Virus record (IMG/VR): IMGVR_UViG_3300028844_006574 | Span: 1-64,000 of that record | Origin: a virus | Direction: 5' to 3' (one strand) | DNA: 64,000 bases | Part shown: positions 22,248 through 31,300 of the stretch, piece after piece | Layout: every line of letters starts with the position of its first letter | Numbering within the stretch: position 1 is the first letter of the stretch | Translations under genes and position numbers: made by a program | Notes under the pieces: generated by a model | Told to the model about the DNA's origin: nothing | The model's database searches: none | The model's input: the letters and a program-made list of their open reading frames with translations, nothing else

Positions 22248-24941
22248 ATGGCAAGAACAATTCAATCCCCTGGTGTAGAAATTAATGAGATCGATCTTAG
22301 CTCACGCACATCGTTCCCAATCGGTACAAATATCCTTATTCAAGGATTCTCCTCAAACGGACCAACCGATGAAACTTTGATCGTTAGCACTTTCTCAGAA
22401 TTCGAGACAATATATGGTACCCCCACAAACGCAGCTGAAAGGTATTTTTACCACACAGTAAAATCGACTTTTAACAGTCCTGCTAATGTGTTGGTCAATC
22501 GCTTACCTTACGGTAATCAAAAAGGTGAAGGTTTCACCGACGAGCTATTCAGTGCTCTTTGCTTACCTGTTAGCGGTGACGATCATTGGGCCAATCCATT
22601 GTCCGGAAGCTTTTTAACAGACAAAAGCGCCCTCACAGGTGCGGACCAACAAGCATCCGCCGGTGATGGTGACGGTTACAATGCAGACGGTACAGCTTCT
22701 AACAAGTTAGGTAGCATCTCTGACAGTACAAAATTAATGTTTGGTACACCGGTTCGTATGGATTTGTTACCAGAGGAGTACCAAGCGGTCAAAAATGGAG
22801 AAATTTCATTTGAAGAAAATTGCTTAGTACCACTGAAGGATTCAGACGGTACAGTCGATTACAGTGACCCAATCTTCGACAATGTAGGTGCTGAACAACA
22901 AAACGCATGTAAGTTTGATGATCTACCAGCATATTATAGTGCTGATGTACCTGGTATCGACATTGACAATTATGACGTTAACGGAAAACGTAAGCTTCGT
23001 GCTTTCGTTAACCGTGCCAAGTATGCTGGAATGTTCATCGTGAACAAAGCTCAAACAACTATTAACACATATTTTGAAGGCTATTATTTAGCGTTTGGAG
23101 ATAACATGCAGTTCGCTATCAACGACGGTACAGACAATGAAACCAACTTTTTTGATGCTATTGAAGGTTGTAAAACATTCGGTATTCAAGGAACATACTT
23201 CGATGTACCAGTTGTACGCCAAAACTTCAAAACAACAGCTCATACAGTGACTGGTGCTGGAGGAAGCATGAGTGAAGTGTTTGAAAACACACCAAACTAT
23301 GATATTGCTAATCCTGAGAATCGTGACGTTATCGGTCTTGGAGTTTTCAAGCTCAAGAAAAGTATTTACGCGACAGACACAACCATGTTGGACTTCGGTC
23401 TTGAAGAAGGACACATTGGTAGTATGGACGCTTACAAGCAAACAGCTAATATTACTGGCGGTAAGCCCAAGAGCTTCTACATTGAAACAGTCGATGCTAA
23501 CAGCTCTGTCCTCACAATCTTCGCTAACAAGTTTATATCGGAAAACACCGGTACATTCTTGACAGACACAGAGAACCCATTGGTCCCCAACACCACTATT
23601 TACTTTCACCCTGAAGCTCAAAAGTATGCTTGGGCCACCGGAAGTTATCAAGAAGAAGTTCCTGCCAGCTCTAAAAAGAGCATCGGTAGTGTGAATGCCA
23701 AGATTCAACGTAATTTCGACAAATTGTCCAACCTTGATGAATGGGACATTGACATCACATGTGATGCCGGTCTTACATCCATCTCTACATATGTTAAATA
23801 TATACAAGAGAAGACAAAATATAAAGCTCTAGAAAATTGGTTAGATGCTAACGGTTATAGTTCTTATGATGATGCGATCGCAGATCTAGGTGTACCTAGT
23901 CTCAAAGCAGCTATTGATTCTGGTGCAGCCGCAGTTTCTAGCCTTGCAGATAGTTATCCAGATAACAGAGACATCATTGTTGCATATGATGATGATGCAG
24001 TGATGGACACATCTGGTTTATTCTCCAACACAATCGGAGACAGCACAGGAGCTGCAGCTGATTGGGTAGGTTTACAAGGAGGAAAGACCTGGACTGGTCA
24101 AGAGGTGATCAACAACTGGAAATCTTGTGTAGATTCATTGGTAATTTTTGCTCAAGACCGTAGAAAAGATCACATCACATTGATTGACCCGTTACGTCAC
24201 ATCTTTGTACAAGGTAGAAACGGAGTTGCTTCCAAGGACACAACCAAAAACTTCAGTCAACACATCTTTTACCCAATGAAACATTTGATGGGCGTGGTGA
24301 ACACAAACTACGCTGCAACATATGGTACCTGGGTGAAGCAATACGATGCATCTCAAGACAAAAACTTCTGGGCTCCGCCTAGTGGTGTTGTTGCAGCATC
24401 ATTTGCTACAAATGACTCAGTATATCAACCATGGTTTGCCCCAGCAGGTTTCACCAGAGGCTTGATAACAAATGCGTTAGAAATTGCACTACGACCTAAT
24501 CAAAAGCAACGTGATCAGTTCTACAAAATTGGAGTCAATCCAATCGCGTGGTTCCCAGGTGACGGGTATGTGATATTTGGTCAGAAAACACTGCAAGCCA
24601 AACCTAGTGCGTTCGACAGAATCAATGTACGTCGTATGTTCCTCTACTTGGAAAAAGCAGTTCGTAAGACAGTCAAGTACTTCGTATTTGAACCCAACAC
24701 ATTCGCGACACGTCAGAACATAATCGCGGTTCTCACACCCATATTCCAACGGGTCAAGAGCACGCAAGGTTGTTATGACTACTTGATCGTTTGTGACGAC
24801 AGAAACAACCCACCAGCTGTTATTGATAACAACGAGATGGTGATTGATATATACATCAAACCAGTAAGGTTTGCCGAGTTCATCTTGGTTAACTTTTACG
24901 CAACCAGAACAGATCAAAACTTTGGAGAATTGATCGGGTAA
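22248..24941 (+). CDS. 18: Tail sheath protein, gp18-like
   Basis: 897 residues (T4 gp18: 659), so it carries a large insertion, probably an outward domain in the middle (about residues 100-600). The N-terminus RTIQSPGVEINEIDLS and the C-terminal block are the conserved sheath core: HITLIDPLRHIFVQGRNG, NFWAPPSGVVAA, AGFTRGLITNALEIALRPNQKQRDQFY, GVNPIAWFPGDGYVIFGQKTL and INVRRMFLYLEKAVRK. Sheath subunits surround the tube and contract at infection. Codon use looks more regular than in neighbours and the gene has a strong Shine-Dalgarno site, fitting high expression. Confidence 0.95.
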   Translation: MARTIQSPGVEINEIDLSSRTSFPIGTNILIQGFSSNGPTDETLIVSTFSEFETIYGTPTNAAERYFYHTVKSTFNSPANVLVNRLPYGNQKGEGFTDELFSALCLPVSGDDHWANPLSGSFLTDKSALTGADQQASAGDGDGYNADGTASNKLGSISDSTKLMFGTPVRMDLLPEEYQAVKNGEISFEENCLVPLKDSDGTVDYSDPIFDNVGAEQQNACKFDDLPAYYSADVPGIDIDNYDVNGKRKLRAFVNRAKYAGMFIVNKAQTTINTYFEGYYLAFGDNMQFAINDGTDNETNFFDAIEGCKTFGIQGTYFDVPVVRQNFKTTAHTVTGAGGSMSEVFENTPNYDIANPENRDVIGLGVFKLKKSIYATDTTMLDFGLEEGHIGSMDAYKQTANITGGKPKSFYIETVDANSSVLTIFANKFISENTGTFLTDTENPLVPNTTIYFHPEAQKYAWATGSYQEEVPASSKKSIGSVNAKIQRNFDKLSNLDEWDIDITCDAGLTSISTYVKYIQEKTKYKALENWLDANGYSSYDDAIADLGVPSLKAAIDSGAAAVSSLADSYPDNRDIIVAYDDDAVMDTSGLFSNTIGDSTGAAADWVGLQGGKTWTGQEVINNWKSCVDSLVIFAQDRRKDHITLIDPLRHIFVQGRNGVASKDTTKNFSQHIFYPMKHLMGVVNTNYAATYGTWVKQYDASQDKNFWAPPSGVVAASFATNDSVYQPWFAPAGFTRGLITNALEIALRPNQKQRDQFYKIGVNPIAWFPGDGYVIFGQKTLQAKPSAFDRINVRRMFLYLEKAVRKTVKYFVFEPNTFATRQNIIAVLTPIFQRVKSTQGCYDYLIVCDDRNNPPAVIDNNEMVIDIYIKPVRFAEFILVNFYATRTDQNFGELIG

Positions 24942-24952
24942 GGAGACTAGAG

Positions 24953-24960
24953 ACTAAATA
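24953..24960 (+). promoter_or_regulatory. Late-promoter-like ACTAAATA of the tube gene
   Basis: The same variant as before the sheath gene, 19 nt before the ATG at 24980. Confidence 0.55.
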
Positions 24961-24965
24961 ATTTT

Positions 24966-24970
24966 AGGAG
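24966..24970 (+). promoter_or_regulatory. Strong Shine-Dalgarno site of the tube gene
   Basis: AGGAG ends 9 nt before the ATG at 24980. Confidence 0.8.
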
Positions 24971-24979
24971 ATAACAGAT

Positions 24980-25642
24980 ATGGCAGATATAACAGAATAT
25001 GATATTGAACACTTTTACGACAATCTAATTGTCCGGGAAGTAGCTAGACAACACCAATTCCGTGTTACTAGTATCAACACAGGGTTTGGTCAGGACGTAC
25101 CAGCAGGTATTAATGACGTAGAAAACAAGTTGTTGGTAGAGAGTACCACACTTCCCGCAAGAAGCGTGACCAACGTACCGGTCAACTTCCACGGGGTGGA
25201 TTTCAACTTACCAGGTAACGCTAAGTACCCTGGAAGTGATGCATGGAACGTGACGTTTAGATTAGACCAACAGTTGAACATCCGTCGGATATTCGAAGAC
25301 TGGAACACAGCAGTGTTTGACGACCGTACCACCGCAGGTAGTATCGTTCGTAGTAATGACGCTTACATGGTGATCAGTTTGTTCGACCAGATGGGTGCTT
25401 CTCACGCACAATACGTGCTATGGGGTATATATCCTACAGAAGTAGGTTCCCTCGAGTACAACGTTGGCTCAGACGGAGAGATTGTCACATGTCAGGTGAC
25501 CCTTGCGTACCATTATTGGAGCCGTCAAGGACCTACAGCATTCAACAACCGCGCTATTGTTGCCGATCCATCACTTGGTGGTGGAGTACAAAACTCGGCC
25601 AGCACATACGGTGGTAGTGCTAATGCAGAAACCGGACTGTAA
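24980..25642 (+). CDS. 19: Tail tube protein, gp19-like
   Basis: 220 residues (T4 gp19: 163). The fold signature is clear: VNFHGVDFNLPGNAKYPGSDAWNVTFRLDQQLNIRRIFEDWN, then MVISLFDQMG, YVLWGIYPTEVGSLEYNVGSDGEIVTCQVTLAYHYW. The Gly/Ser/Ala-rich C-terminus (about the last 35 residues) is extra. Hexameric rings of this protein form the DNA-conducting tube inside the sheath. It directly follows the sheath gene, as in T4, and is followed by an intrinsic terminator. Confidence 0.85.
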   Translation: MADITEYDIEHFYDNLIVREVARQHQFRVTSINTGFGQDVPAGINDVENKLLVESTTLPARSVTNVPVNFHGVDFNLPGNAKYPGSDAWNVTFRLDQQLNIRRIFEDWNTAVFDDRTTAGSIVRSNDAYMVISLFDQMGASHAQYVLWGIYPTEVGSLEYNVGSDGEIVTCQVTLAYHYWSRQGPTAFNNRAIVADPSLGGGVQNSASTYGGSANAETGL

Positions 25643-25666
25643 TAGTCGTATCAATATTCTCAATAA

Positions 25667-25696
25667 AAAGACCGCTCCTAGGAGCGGTCTTTTTTT
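25667..25696 (+). terminator. Strong intrinsic terminator
   Basis: Twelve-base palindromic arms (25667-25678 and 25681-25692, core ACCGCTCC/GGAGCGGT) followed by T residues to 25696. It ends the tail-tube transcript. Confidence 0.93.
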
Positions 25697-25718
25697 GTTT
25701 ACATAACTAAACATGTGG

Positions 25719-25726
25719 AATAAATA
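25719..25726 (+). promoter_or_regulatory. Late promoter AATAAATA
   Basis: Ends 5 nt before the GTG start at 25732; the constant spacing supports GTG. Confidence 0.6.
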
Positions 25727-25731
25727 ATTAT

Positions 25732-26571
25732 GTGACGGATCATATCAAATTCCCCCTGAGCTACAGTTCTGACACCAGTGAAGGAGCAAAAAGGTTCAAC
25801 TTGTTTGAAGAGTTGTTGTTACACAACTGGCCAACCGTACTGGCCAACCCCACAATGTGGTACATCACGTTTAGTCATATACCTAAACCTATAAGGAAGT
25901 TAGACAGGGACAATATATTGAACAAAGAAGGACCTAACACATATGATCAGTTACTTTCAAATCAAAAAAACTTGATCACATCCATGACCAACTCAATTGG
26001 ATGTATGTTAGCACACAGCGTGGAGTTACCCACAATACAAGTCCAAGCCGGGAGAGAACAAACACGAATGGGTGGTTATTACTCTGGATTAGTCAGCGAT
26101 ACTGTAACAGATGAAAACACAATCCGTATGGAGTTCAGAGAAACACACAGCTCCATATCAGAATTTATATTTAGACCATGGATAGAAGCAGTAGCTAAAA
26201 ATGGATTGATCGCTAGACCTCCCGGAGATCCAAGAAATGTCAAGTGTCATATAAGAATGTTCCAGATGGGTAAGGTGGGTCCAGGTACAGACCCCGTGGT
26301 ACGTAAAGTGTGGACATTTTATGATTGTGTACCTATAGACCTCTCAACACAACGGTATGCGCATGATGGTACATGGAGCGCACAAGACATGTTTTTTAAT
26401 ACCAATTGGATATACAGCAAATACAACATACAAGACATCAAATTCGAAAACATGAGTGAATTGTACAAAACACACATCGAAAGTCCGCTGAGCCGCCCGG
26501 ACTCTAGTCAGCGTACCAGTGGTAGAGTTGGTGAAAATGACGCACCTGTTGCTAAAATAACAGCCATATAG
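25732..26571 (+). CDS. Tail-tube-like baseplate/tube-junction protein (gp54/gp19-like)
   Basis: 279 residues from a GTG start; the nearby ATG is out of frame and followed at once by a stop. The tube-type core is visible: SVELPTIQVQAGREQTRMGGYY, ENTIRMEFRETHSSISEFIFRPWIEAV, KVWTFYDCVPIDLSTQRYAHDG. Here a strand-helix-W pattern is followed by a 'C.P' strand, as in gp19 and the longer tube initiator gp54 (T4: 320 residues). Position just after the tube terminator and before the hub genes favours a tube-baseplate junction role. This is pattern-based and not certain. Confidence 0.65.
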   Translation: MTDHIKFPLSYSSDTSEGAKRFNLFEELLLHNWPTVLANPTMWYITFSHIPKPIRKLDRDNILNKEGPNTYDQLLSNQKNLITSMTNSIGCMLAHSVELPTIQVQAGREQTRMGGYYSGLVSDTVTDENTIRMEFRETHSSISEFIFRPWIEAVAKNGLIARPPGDPRNVKCHIRMFQMGKVGPGTDPVVRKVWTFYDCVPIDLSTQRYAHDGTWSAQDMFFNTNWIYSKYNIQDIKFENMSELYKTHIESPLSRPDSSQRTSGRVGENDAPVAKITAI

Positions 26572-26577
26572 TAAATA
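26570..26577 (+). promoter_or_regulatory. Late-promoter-like AGTAAATA
   Basis: Ends 5 nt before the ATG at 26583, overlapping the upstream stop codon. Confidence 0.45.
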
Positions 26578-26582
26578 GTTTG

Positions 26583-27479
26583 ATGGAATGGACGCTCACA
26601 GCTCCTATAATATCACATGAGAAGAACTATCGCTTCGCTCCGTTAACCAACAGACATCATGAAGTGATCATAAAATACTGCACCGGTAAGGACGATGCTG
26701 GTTTAGTGATGTTCATGCAAGACATGTTACAAGAACTGTCTCTAGACAAATCTGTAAAATATGATGAAATTCCAGCTATTGACCAGCTGTTTTTATTGCT
26801 CCGACTCAGATCCATATGCATAGGAACCCGAATCGATATTTTGGTTGATGGAAAAAATGAAGAAGGTGAAACAGTTCCAGTGAAACACCGTGTGTCATTG
26901 ATTGACATACAAAAAAGTATCAATAAGGAATACATACAACCAATCGAACTGATAGATGATACAAACAGTATAAAAACTGTGTTACATTATCCTACTGTGT
27001 GGCAACCTCAAGACGAGACAGATTGGATTAGATCTGTAACAATTGACGATACACACGTAGATTTTGACACTTTAGAAAAGGACAACAAGCACAAGTTACT
27101 AGAGAACATGTACCGTGATTATCGTACCATGATAGATAAAAATATACACAAATTAGAACAGAGTATAGATAAAATGATATTTGTACGTATACCTAGTGAG
27201 AATCCTGGAGAAAATGACCCTAACATCACCATAAATCACGACCAATTTTACCATATAATCAGAGTGTTATACTCAGACACCTTGAACAATTTTGCAGAAC
27301 TCATGTATGTTTTTGTAAAGGTTATGAACTTTTCACTCTCCGACGCGATGAAACTAACACCAAGTGACACTCAATTATATTATCAAATGTTTGTGAAAGA
27401 GCAAAATGAGAAAGAGAAAGCGGCTAGAGCTGCTCAACAAGCAGCTAGGAGCAATTCTAGAACCGTGGGTAGCAGGTAA
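26583..27479 (+). CDS. Baseplate hub assembly protein, gp26-like
   Basis: 298 residues from ATG 26583 (MEWTLTAPI). The N-terminal domain RFAPLTNRHHEVIIKYC, DMLQEL, EIPAIDQLFLLLRLRSICIGTRID resembles the T4 baseplate protein family (gp26), which has a 'plt..e...ll' start followed by 'L...D...LL..LR..S.G'. The C-terminal part is helical and ends in an Ala/Arg/Ser tail. In T4, gp26 works with gp28, gp29 and gp27 in hub assembly; here it precedes the tape measure. Assignment is by pattern and context. Confidence 0.6.
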   Translation: MEWTLTAPIISHEKNYRFAPLTNRHHEVIIKYCTGKDDAGLVMFMQDMLQELSLDKSVKYDEIPAIDQLFLLLRLRSICIGTRIDILVDGKNEEGETVPVKHRVSLIDIQKSINKEYIQPIELIDDTNSIKTVLHYPTVWQPQDETDWIRSVTIDDTHVDFDTLEKDNKHKLLENMYRDYRTMIDKNIHKLEQSIDKMIFVRIPSENPGENDPNITINHDQFYHIIRVLYSDTLNNFAELMYVFVKVMNFSLSDAMKLTPSDTQLYYQMFVKEQNEKEKAARAAQQAARSNSRTVGSR

Positions 27480-27503
27480 ACAGTGGCTAAACAACAACCG
27501 AGA

Positions 27504-27511
27504 CATAAGTA
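27504..27511 (+). promoter_or_regulatory. Late-promoter-like CATAAGTA
   Basis: One mismatch to CATAAATA, 6 nt before the ATG at 27518. Confidence 0.45.
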
Positions 27512-27517
27512 TTTTAT

Positions 27518-28330
27518 ATGAGCGAAGACCAGCAGTTTGATCAGTTGTTAGAAACGTTGAAGCAAAAAAATGCTACACGTACACTAAACATATGGATACC
27601 ATCACTAAAGAAAGGAGTACCTTTCAAACATCTCACTCTTGAACAACAAAAAACATTGATCAAGAGCTCTGTAAGAGAAAATTTACTCAAGTTAGATTTT
27701 AGCAGGAATATTTACAATATATTAAAAGATAATAATACAGACAACACTGTTAACATAGATAAACTTACTATTGTAGATCTAATCAGCATAGGTTTAGCGT
27801 ACCGGTCCGCTGATATAAGCAATGAATATGGTTTCTATGTGGGTGATGATTTTTTCCCGGTAGATTTAGACAAGATATGTGAACGTGCCAGAACAACCGA
27901 TTATAAAAACATGTTCCAACCAGACACTATAATTGCTGATGGTTATCATGTAACGGTTCAAATACCCACTATCAAAGTGGATAAACAGATGAACGATCAT
28001 TTATTTAAAAAATACCAAGATGTACCAGATGACCCAGAGTTGTTAAGAGATGTACTGGCTGATGTGTATATACATGAAGCCGCAAAATATATAACTAATA
28101 TTGATATAGTGGAACCCGGTGACAACCCGGATGTTGAACCGTTACAAATAGATTTGACAAACACCACAGCTGAGCAACGGTTGGATGTAATAAACCAGAT
28201 ACCACTAACCGTGTTGAACCGTTTAGTAGATGTGTCTGATAAGGTACAAGAGATTGAATCTTTGCTACTAGATGTAGATCTAAACGGGGAAACAGCCACT
28301 ATACAACTAAACTCAGCCTTCTTCACATAA
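27518..28330 (+). CDS. Second gp26-like hub/tail assembly protein
   Basis: 270 residues. IWIPSLKKGVPFKHLTLEQQKTLIKSSVRENLLKLDF, LTIVDLISIGLAYRSADIS and NEYGFYVGDDFFPVDL repeat the same domain logic as the preceding protein (peptide start, 'f..Lt..qqK.L', 'L...D...i.l..R...i'), so the two may be distant paralogues. The C-terminus (LTVLNRLVDVSDKVQEIE) is helical. It sits directly upstream of the giant tape measure, where T4-like and other tailed phages place tape-measure or hub chaperones. Function inferred. Confidence 0.6.
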   Translation: MSEDQQFDQLLETLKQKNATRTLNIWIPSLKKGVPFKHLTLEQQKTLIKSSVRENLLKLDFSRNIYNILKDNNTDNTVNIDKLTIVDLISIGLAYRSADISNEYGFYVGDDFFPVDLDKICERARTTDYKNMFQPDTIIADGYHVTVQIPTIKVDKQMNDHLFKKYQDVPDDPELLRDVLADVYIHEAAKYITNIDIVEPGDNPDVEPLQIDLTNTTAEQRLDVINQIPLTVLNRLVDVSDKVQEIESLLLDVDLNGETATIQLNSAFFT

Positions 28331-28341
28331 TAGATTCTAGG

Positions 28342-28349
28342 CATAAATA
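28342..28349 (+). promoter_or_regulatory. Late promoter CATAAATA
   Basis: Lies 12 nt before the ATG of the tape-measure gene at 28362. Confidence 0.6.
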
Positions 28350-28361
28350 TTAATAGAGTTT

Positions 28362-31300
28362 ATGCCAGAACAAGAAACACAGACAGAACCGGTATTACCA
28401 GATTTCTCCCTGCTCAGAAAACCCCTAGCTGATCTATCTACATCTATACAAGGATTAGCTTCTACAATTGAAGGTGTTAAAAAAGCATTGTCCGGAATCA
28501 AAAATATTGAACCTAGCAAGATCAAAGAAGGTATTGATAACAAAATAACTCAACAACCATCAAATATATCCGGTAATGTACAACAAATCACTCCACCCTC
28601 TCAAAACAATACTTACATTAATGAATCAACATCTAATAATGTAAATACAACTAATGAACCATCTGCTCCCCCACCACCTCAACCAATAGTTCCAGATGAT
28701 GTTGTACAAGAAGTGATGTCCTCCGACCCGGTACAACCCGAGACGACGAACATTACTGAAAACAACAATCAAACAACAAACAACAATACACAGACATATC
28801 AGTCTACAAACAACAACGCTCAAAATCCATGGACCACGTTGTATAAAAACAACGAGCAAACCACAAACAACAACGAGCAACCCGCAAACAACACCCCGAA
28901 AAAATCATTGATATCTAATATCTTGAGTGGTGTCAAGAATAGTTATGAAAACATACAATACCGCCGGGAGAACATGGGAGAAACGTTTTTACAATCAACT
29001 CTACATGAAGCTAAAGACCGAGCTGTACAAGCAAAGGACGGTACGGTCTCCGGCTTTAAAAAAGCTAAAGATGTAACTATTGAATCTAAAAATAGTTTCA
29101 CACAAGGATTAAAAGCCGGTAATACCGGAGAAGGTGCCCCGAACGATTCGCTAGCTGCTAGAACTGGCCGAGAGCTAGGCGATGCGTGGAAAGAACAGAG
29201 AGACATGGACACACCGCTGTCACGTGCTGTTGATGCGTTCAAAGCCTTGAAGCAAGGAAACTTTAAAGATGCAATAGGTAAAGCTGCTAGCTCTTTTGGA
29301 GGTTATGTAATGGCCAAAGAGAACCGAGAAGAGAATGAAAAGTATCAACGAGATTTTGGTGTTGAAGGTTATACCCCTGCTAAAACTCTCAAACTCAATG
29401 AAATGGCAGAGGATCAAGCCAAAGAGAGGCAGGAACTAGTCGACCAAATTCGCAAAGAAAAAAACAGTGTAATAAAAACACAGACAATTGAAGAACTCAA
29501 ACAATTTGACAAAGAGTATGGTGAAAAAATGGGGGTTAGTTCTTCACAAGAACAAACAACAAACAACAATAACACGCCAACCTCAGATGATAACAATTCA
29601 AAAATTTCAGAAAATATATCAACAGAGAATGTTGAACGAATCAAAGAAGCAACTGACCCTCAATTTCCAAAACCAAACAGCCCGCATGCCTCCGAGTATA
29701 TTGAGACCGCTGGTGAGAACATAAACAAAGGAGTAGATCAATTAAAACAAAAAAGTGAACAATTTGCTGAAAATATAAAATCTCTCCAACCTGTAGACAA
29801 CAGTCAATCTAACATAGTTAACTTTCCAACACAACAAAACACACAACAAACTACAAACACAACAACACCAGCAGCACCAGCTGCTAACAGCACAACCGCA
29901 TCTGGTGAAAGTCAACGACAAGCTAAAGAATATGGTCCAGAAAAGGTTGAAATAGTCAACTTCAAAGAACTAGCCGAAGAGATTAGCGAGCTGATGGCCG
30001 GTAAGCTTGGAGACAAGATGAAAGGTGGGGTAATGTCTGGTGGTGGTTCTAGTGACGATGGTGACGATGGTGGTGGACTGCTAGACATGTTAGGGTTTGG
30101 GGCCAGTGCCGGTCTAGGAGGCGGCAGCGGTAAGGACAAAAACAAGAACAAGAACAAGACCAAGACCAAGGGACCTAAAGGTAAAAAACCTGGTCTGTTT
30201 AAACGAATCGGTTCAACAGTAGGTAAATTCATACCCAAAGGTAAAAATCTACTCAAAATTGGCGGAGTGGCTGCTGCAGCTGTAGGTACAAAACTTGGAT
30301 ATGACAAACTAACTCAGCCAGACACTCCAGATAAACCTAAAAAACCAGAAAAACCTGCTAAAACAACTTCAAAACAGGTGAAACCAGCACCTAAACCAGG
30401 AAGTCCGGTTACAGATGCAGTAAAGACAACACCTAAACCAGACACACCAAAAACAACCACAAAAGCACCACCAAAACCCAAGCCAAAACCAAAACCCAAG
30501 CCAAAACCAAAAGCTGGGTTCTTCAGTAGCATGTGGAGCAAGACTAAAAAACTCGCTAGTAAAATACCTGGAGCAGATACTGTCAAGAGTGTTGCCGGAG
30601 GAATTACTAGCGCAGTGAAGGACCCTATAGGGACTGCAAAAAAGGCTGTGAAGGGTGTTGTATCAACTGGTAAAAAAGCAATTTCTGCAGTCAAATCAGG
30701 AGTAGGAACCGCGGTAAAGTATGCAACCAATCCGAAACTAGCATTGAAAACATTGAAAGAAGCTGTAAAAACAAATGCTAAAACAGCTGTTAAACAGATG
30801 ATCAAAGTACCAATCATAAGTGCCCCGTTAGAGGCTCTTTTTGCTGGTTTTGAAATCAATGATATTTTAAGTAATCAAGAGCTGTCACCAGCAGATAAAA
30901 AGAAGCAAACCGGTAGAGTTGTAGGTAACTCTATTGGTGGGTTGATGGGTGGTGCCTTAGCTGCGGTAGTACCAACACTACTTACAGGTGGAGCAGCCGG
31001 TTTAGCTGCACCTATACTATACATGGGTGGAGATTATCTAGGTCGTATAGGTGCTGATGTGTTGATGAACAGTGTACCTGATATTGAAGAAATATTAGGT
31101 GAGACAACTGGTAATGTATTTGGATTGGACTATGGAGACGAAGAGCAACCTACTACCGGTGAGCTAACTCCTGAAGACAAAAAAGAATTAGAAGGTCAAG
31201 TCAAGCCTGTTGATACCAAAGATGTACAAGCAGCACCAAAAGACAGTGAATCACCTGTCAAAGATGCAGTGAGTAGCATAACACCACCGGCAGTACCAGA

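Noticed and set aside
23088-23807. 239-codon minus-strand frame inside the sheath gene
   Set aside because: Antisense to the certain gp18 coding sequence, without promoter, ribosome site or recognisable domain.
30314-30859. 181-codon minus-strand hydrophobic frame
   Set aside because: Complement of the Lys/Pro/Ala-rich tape-measure region; its Gly/Phe/Val repeats mirror the AAA/CCN codons.
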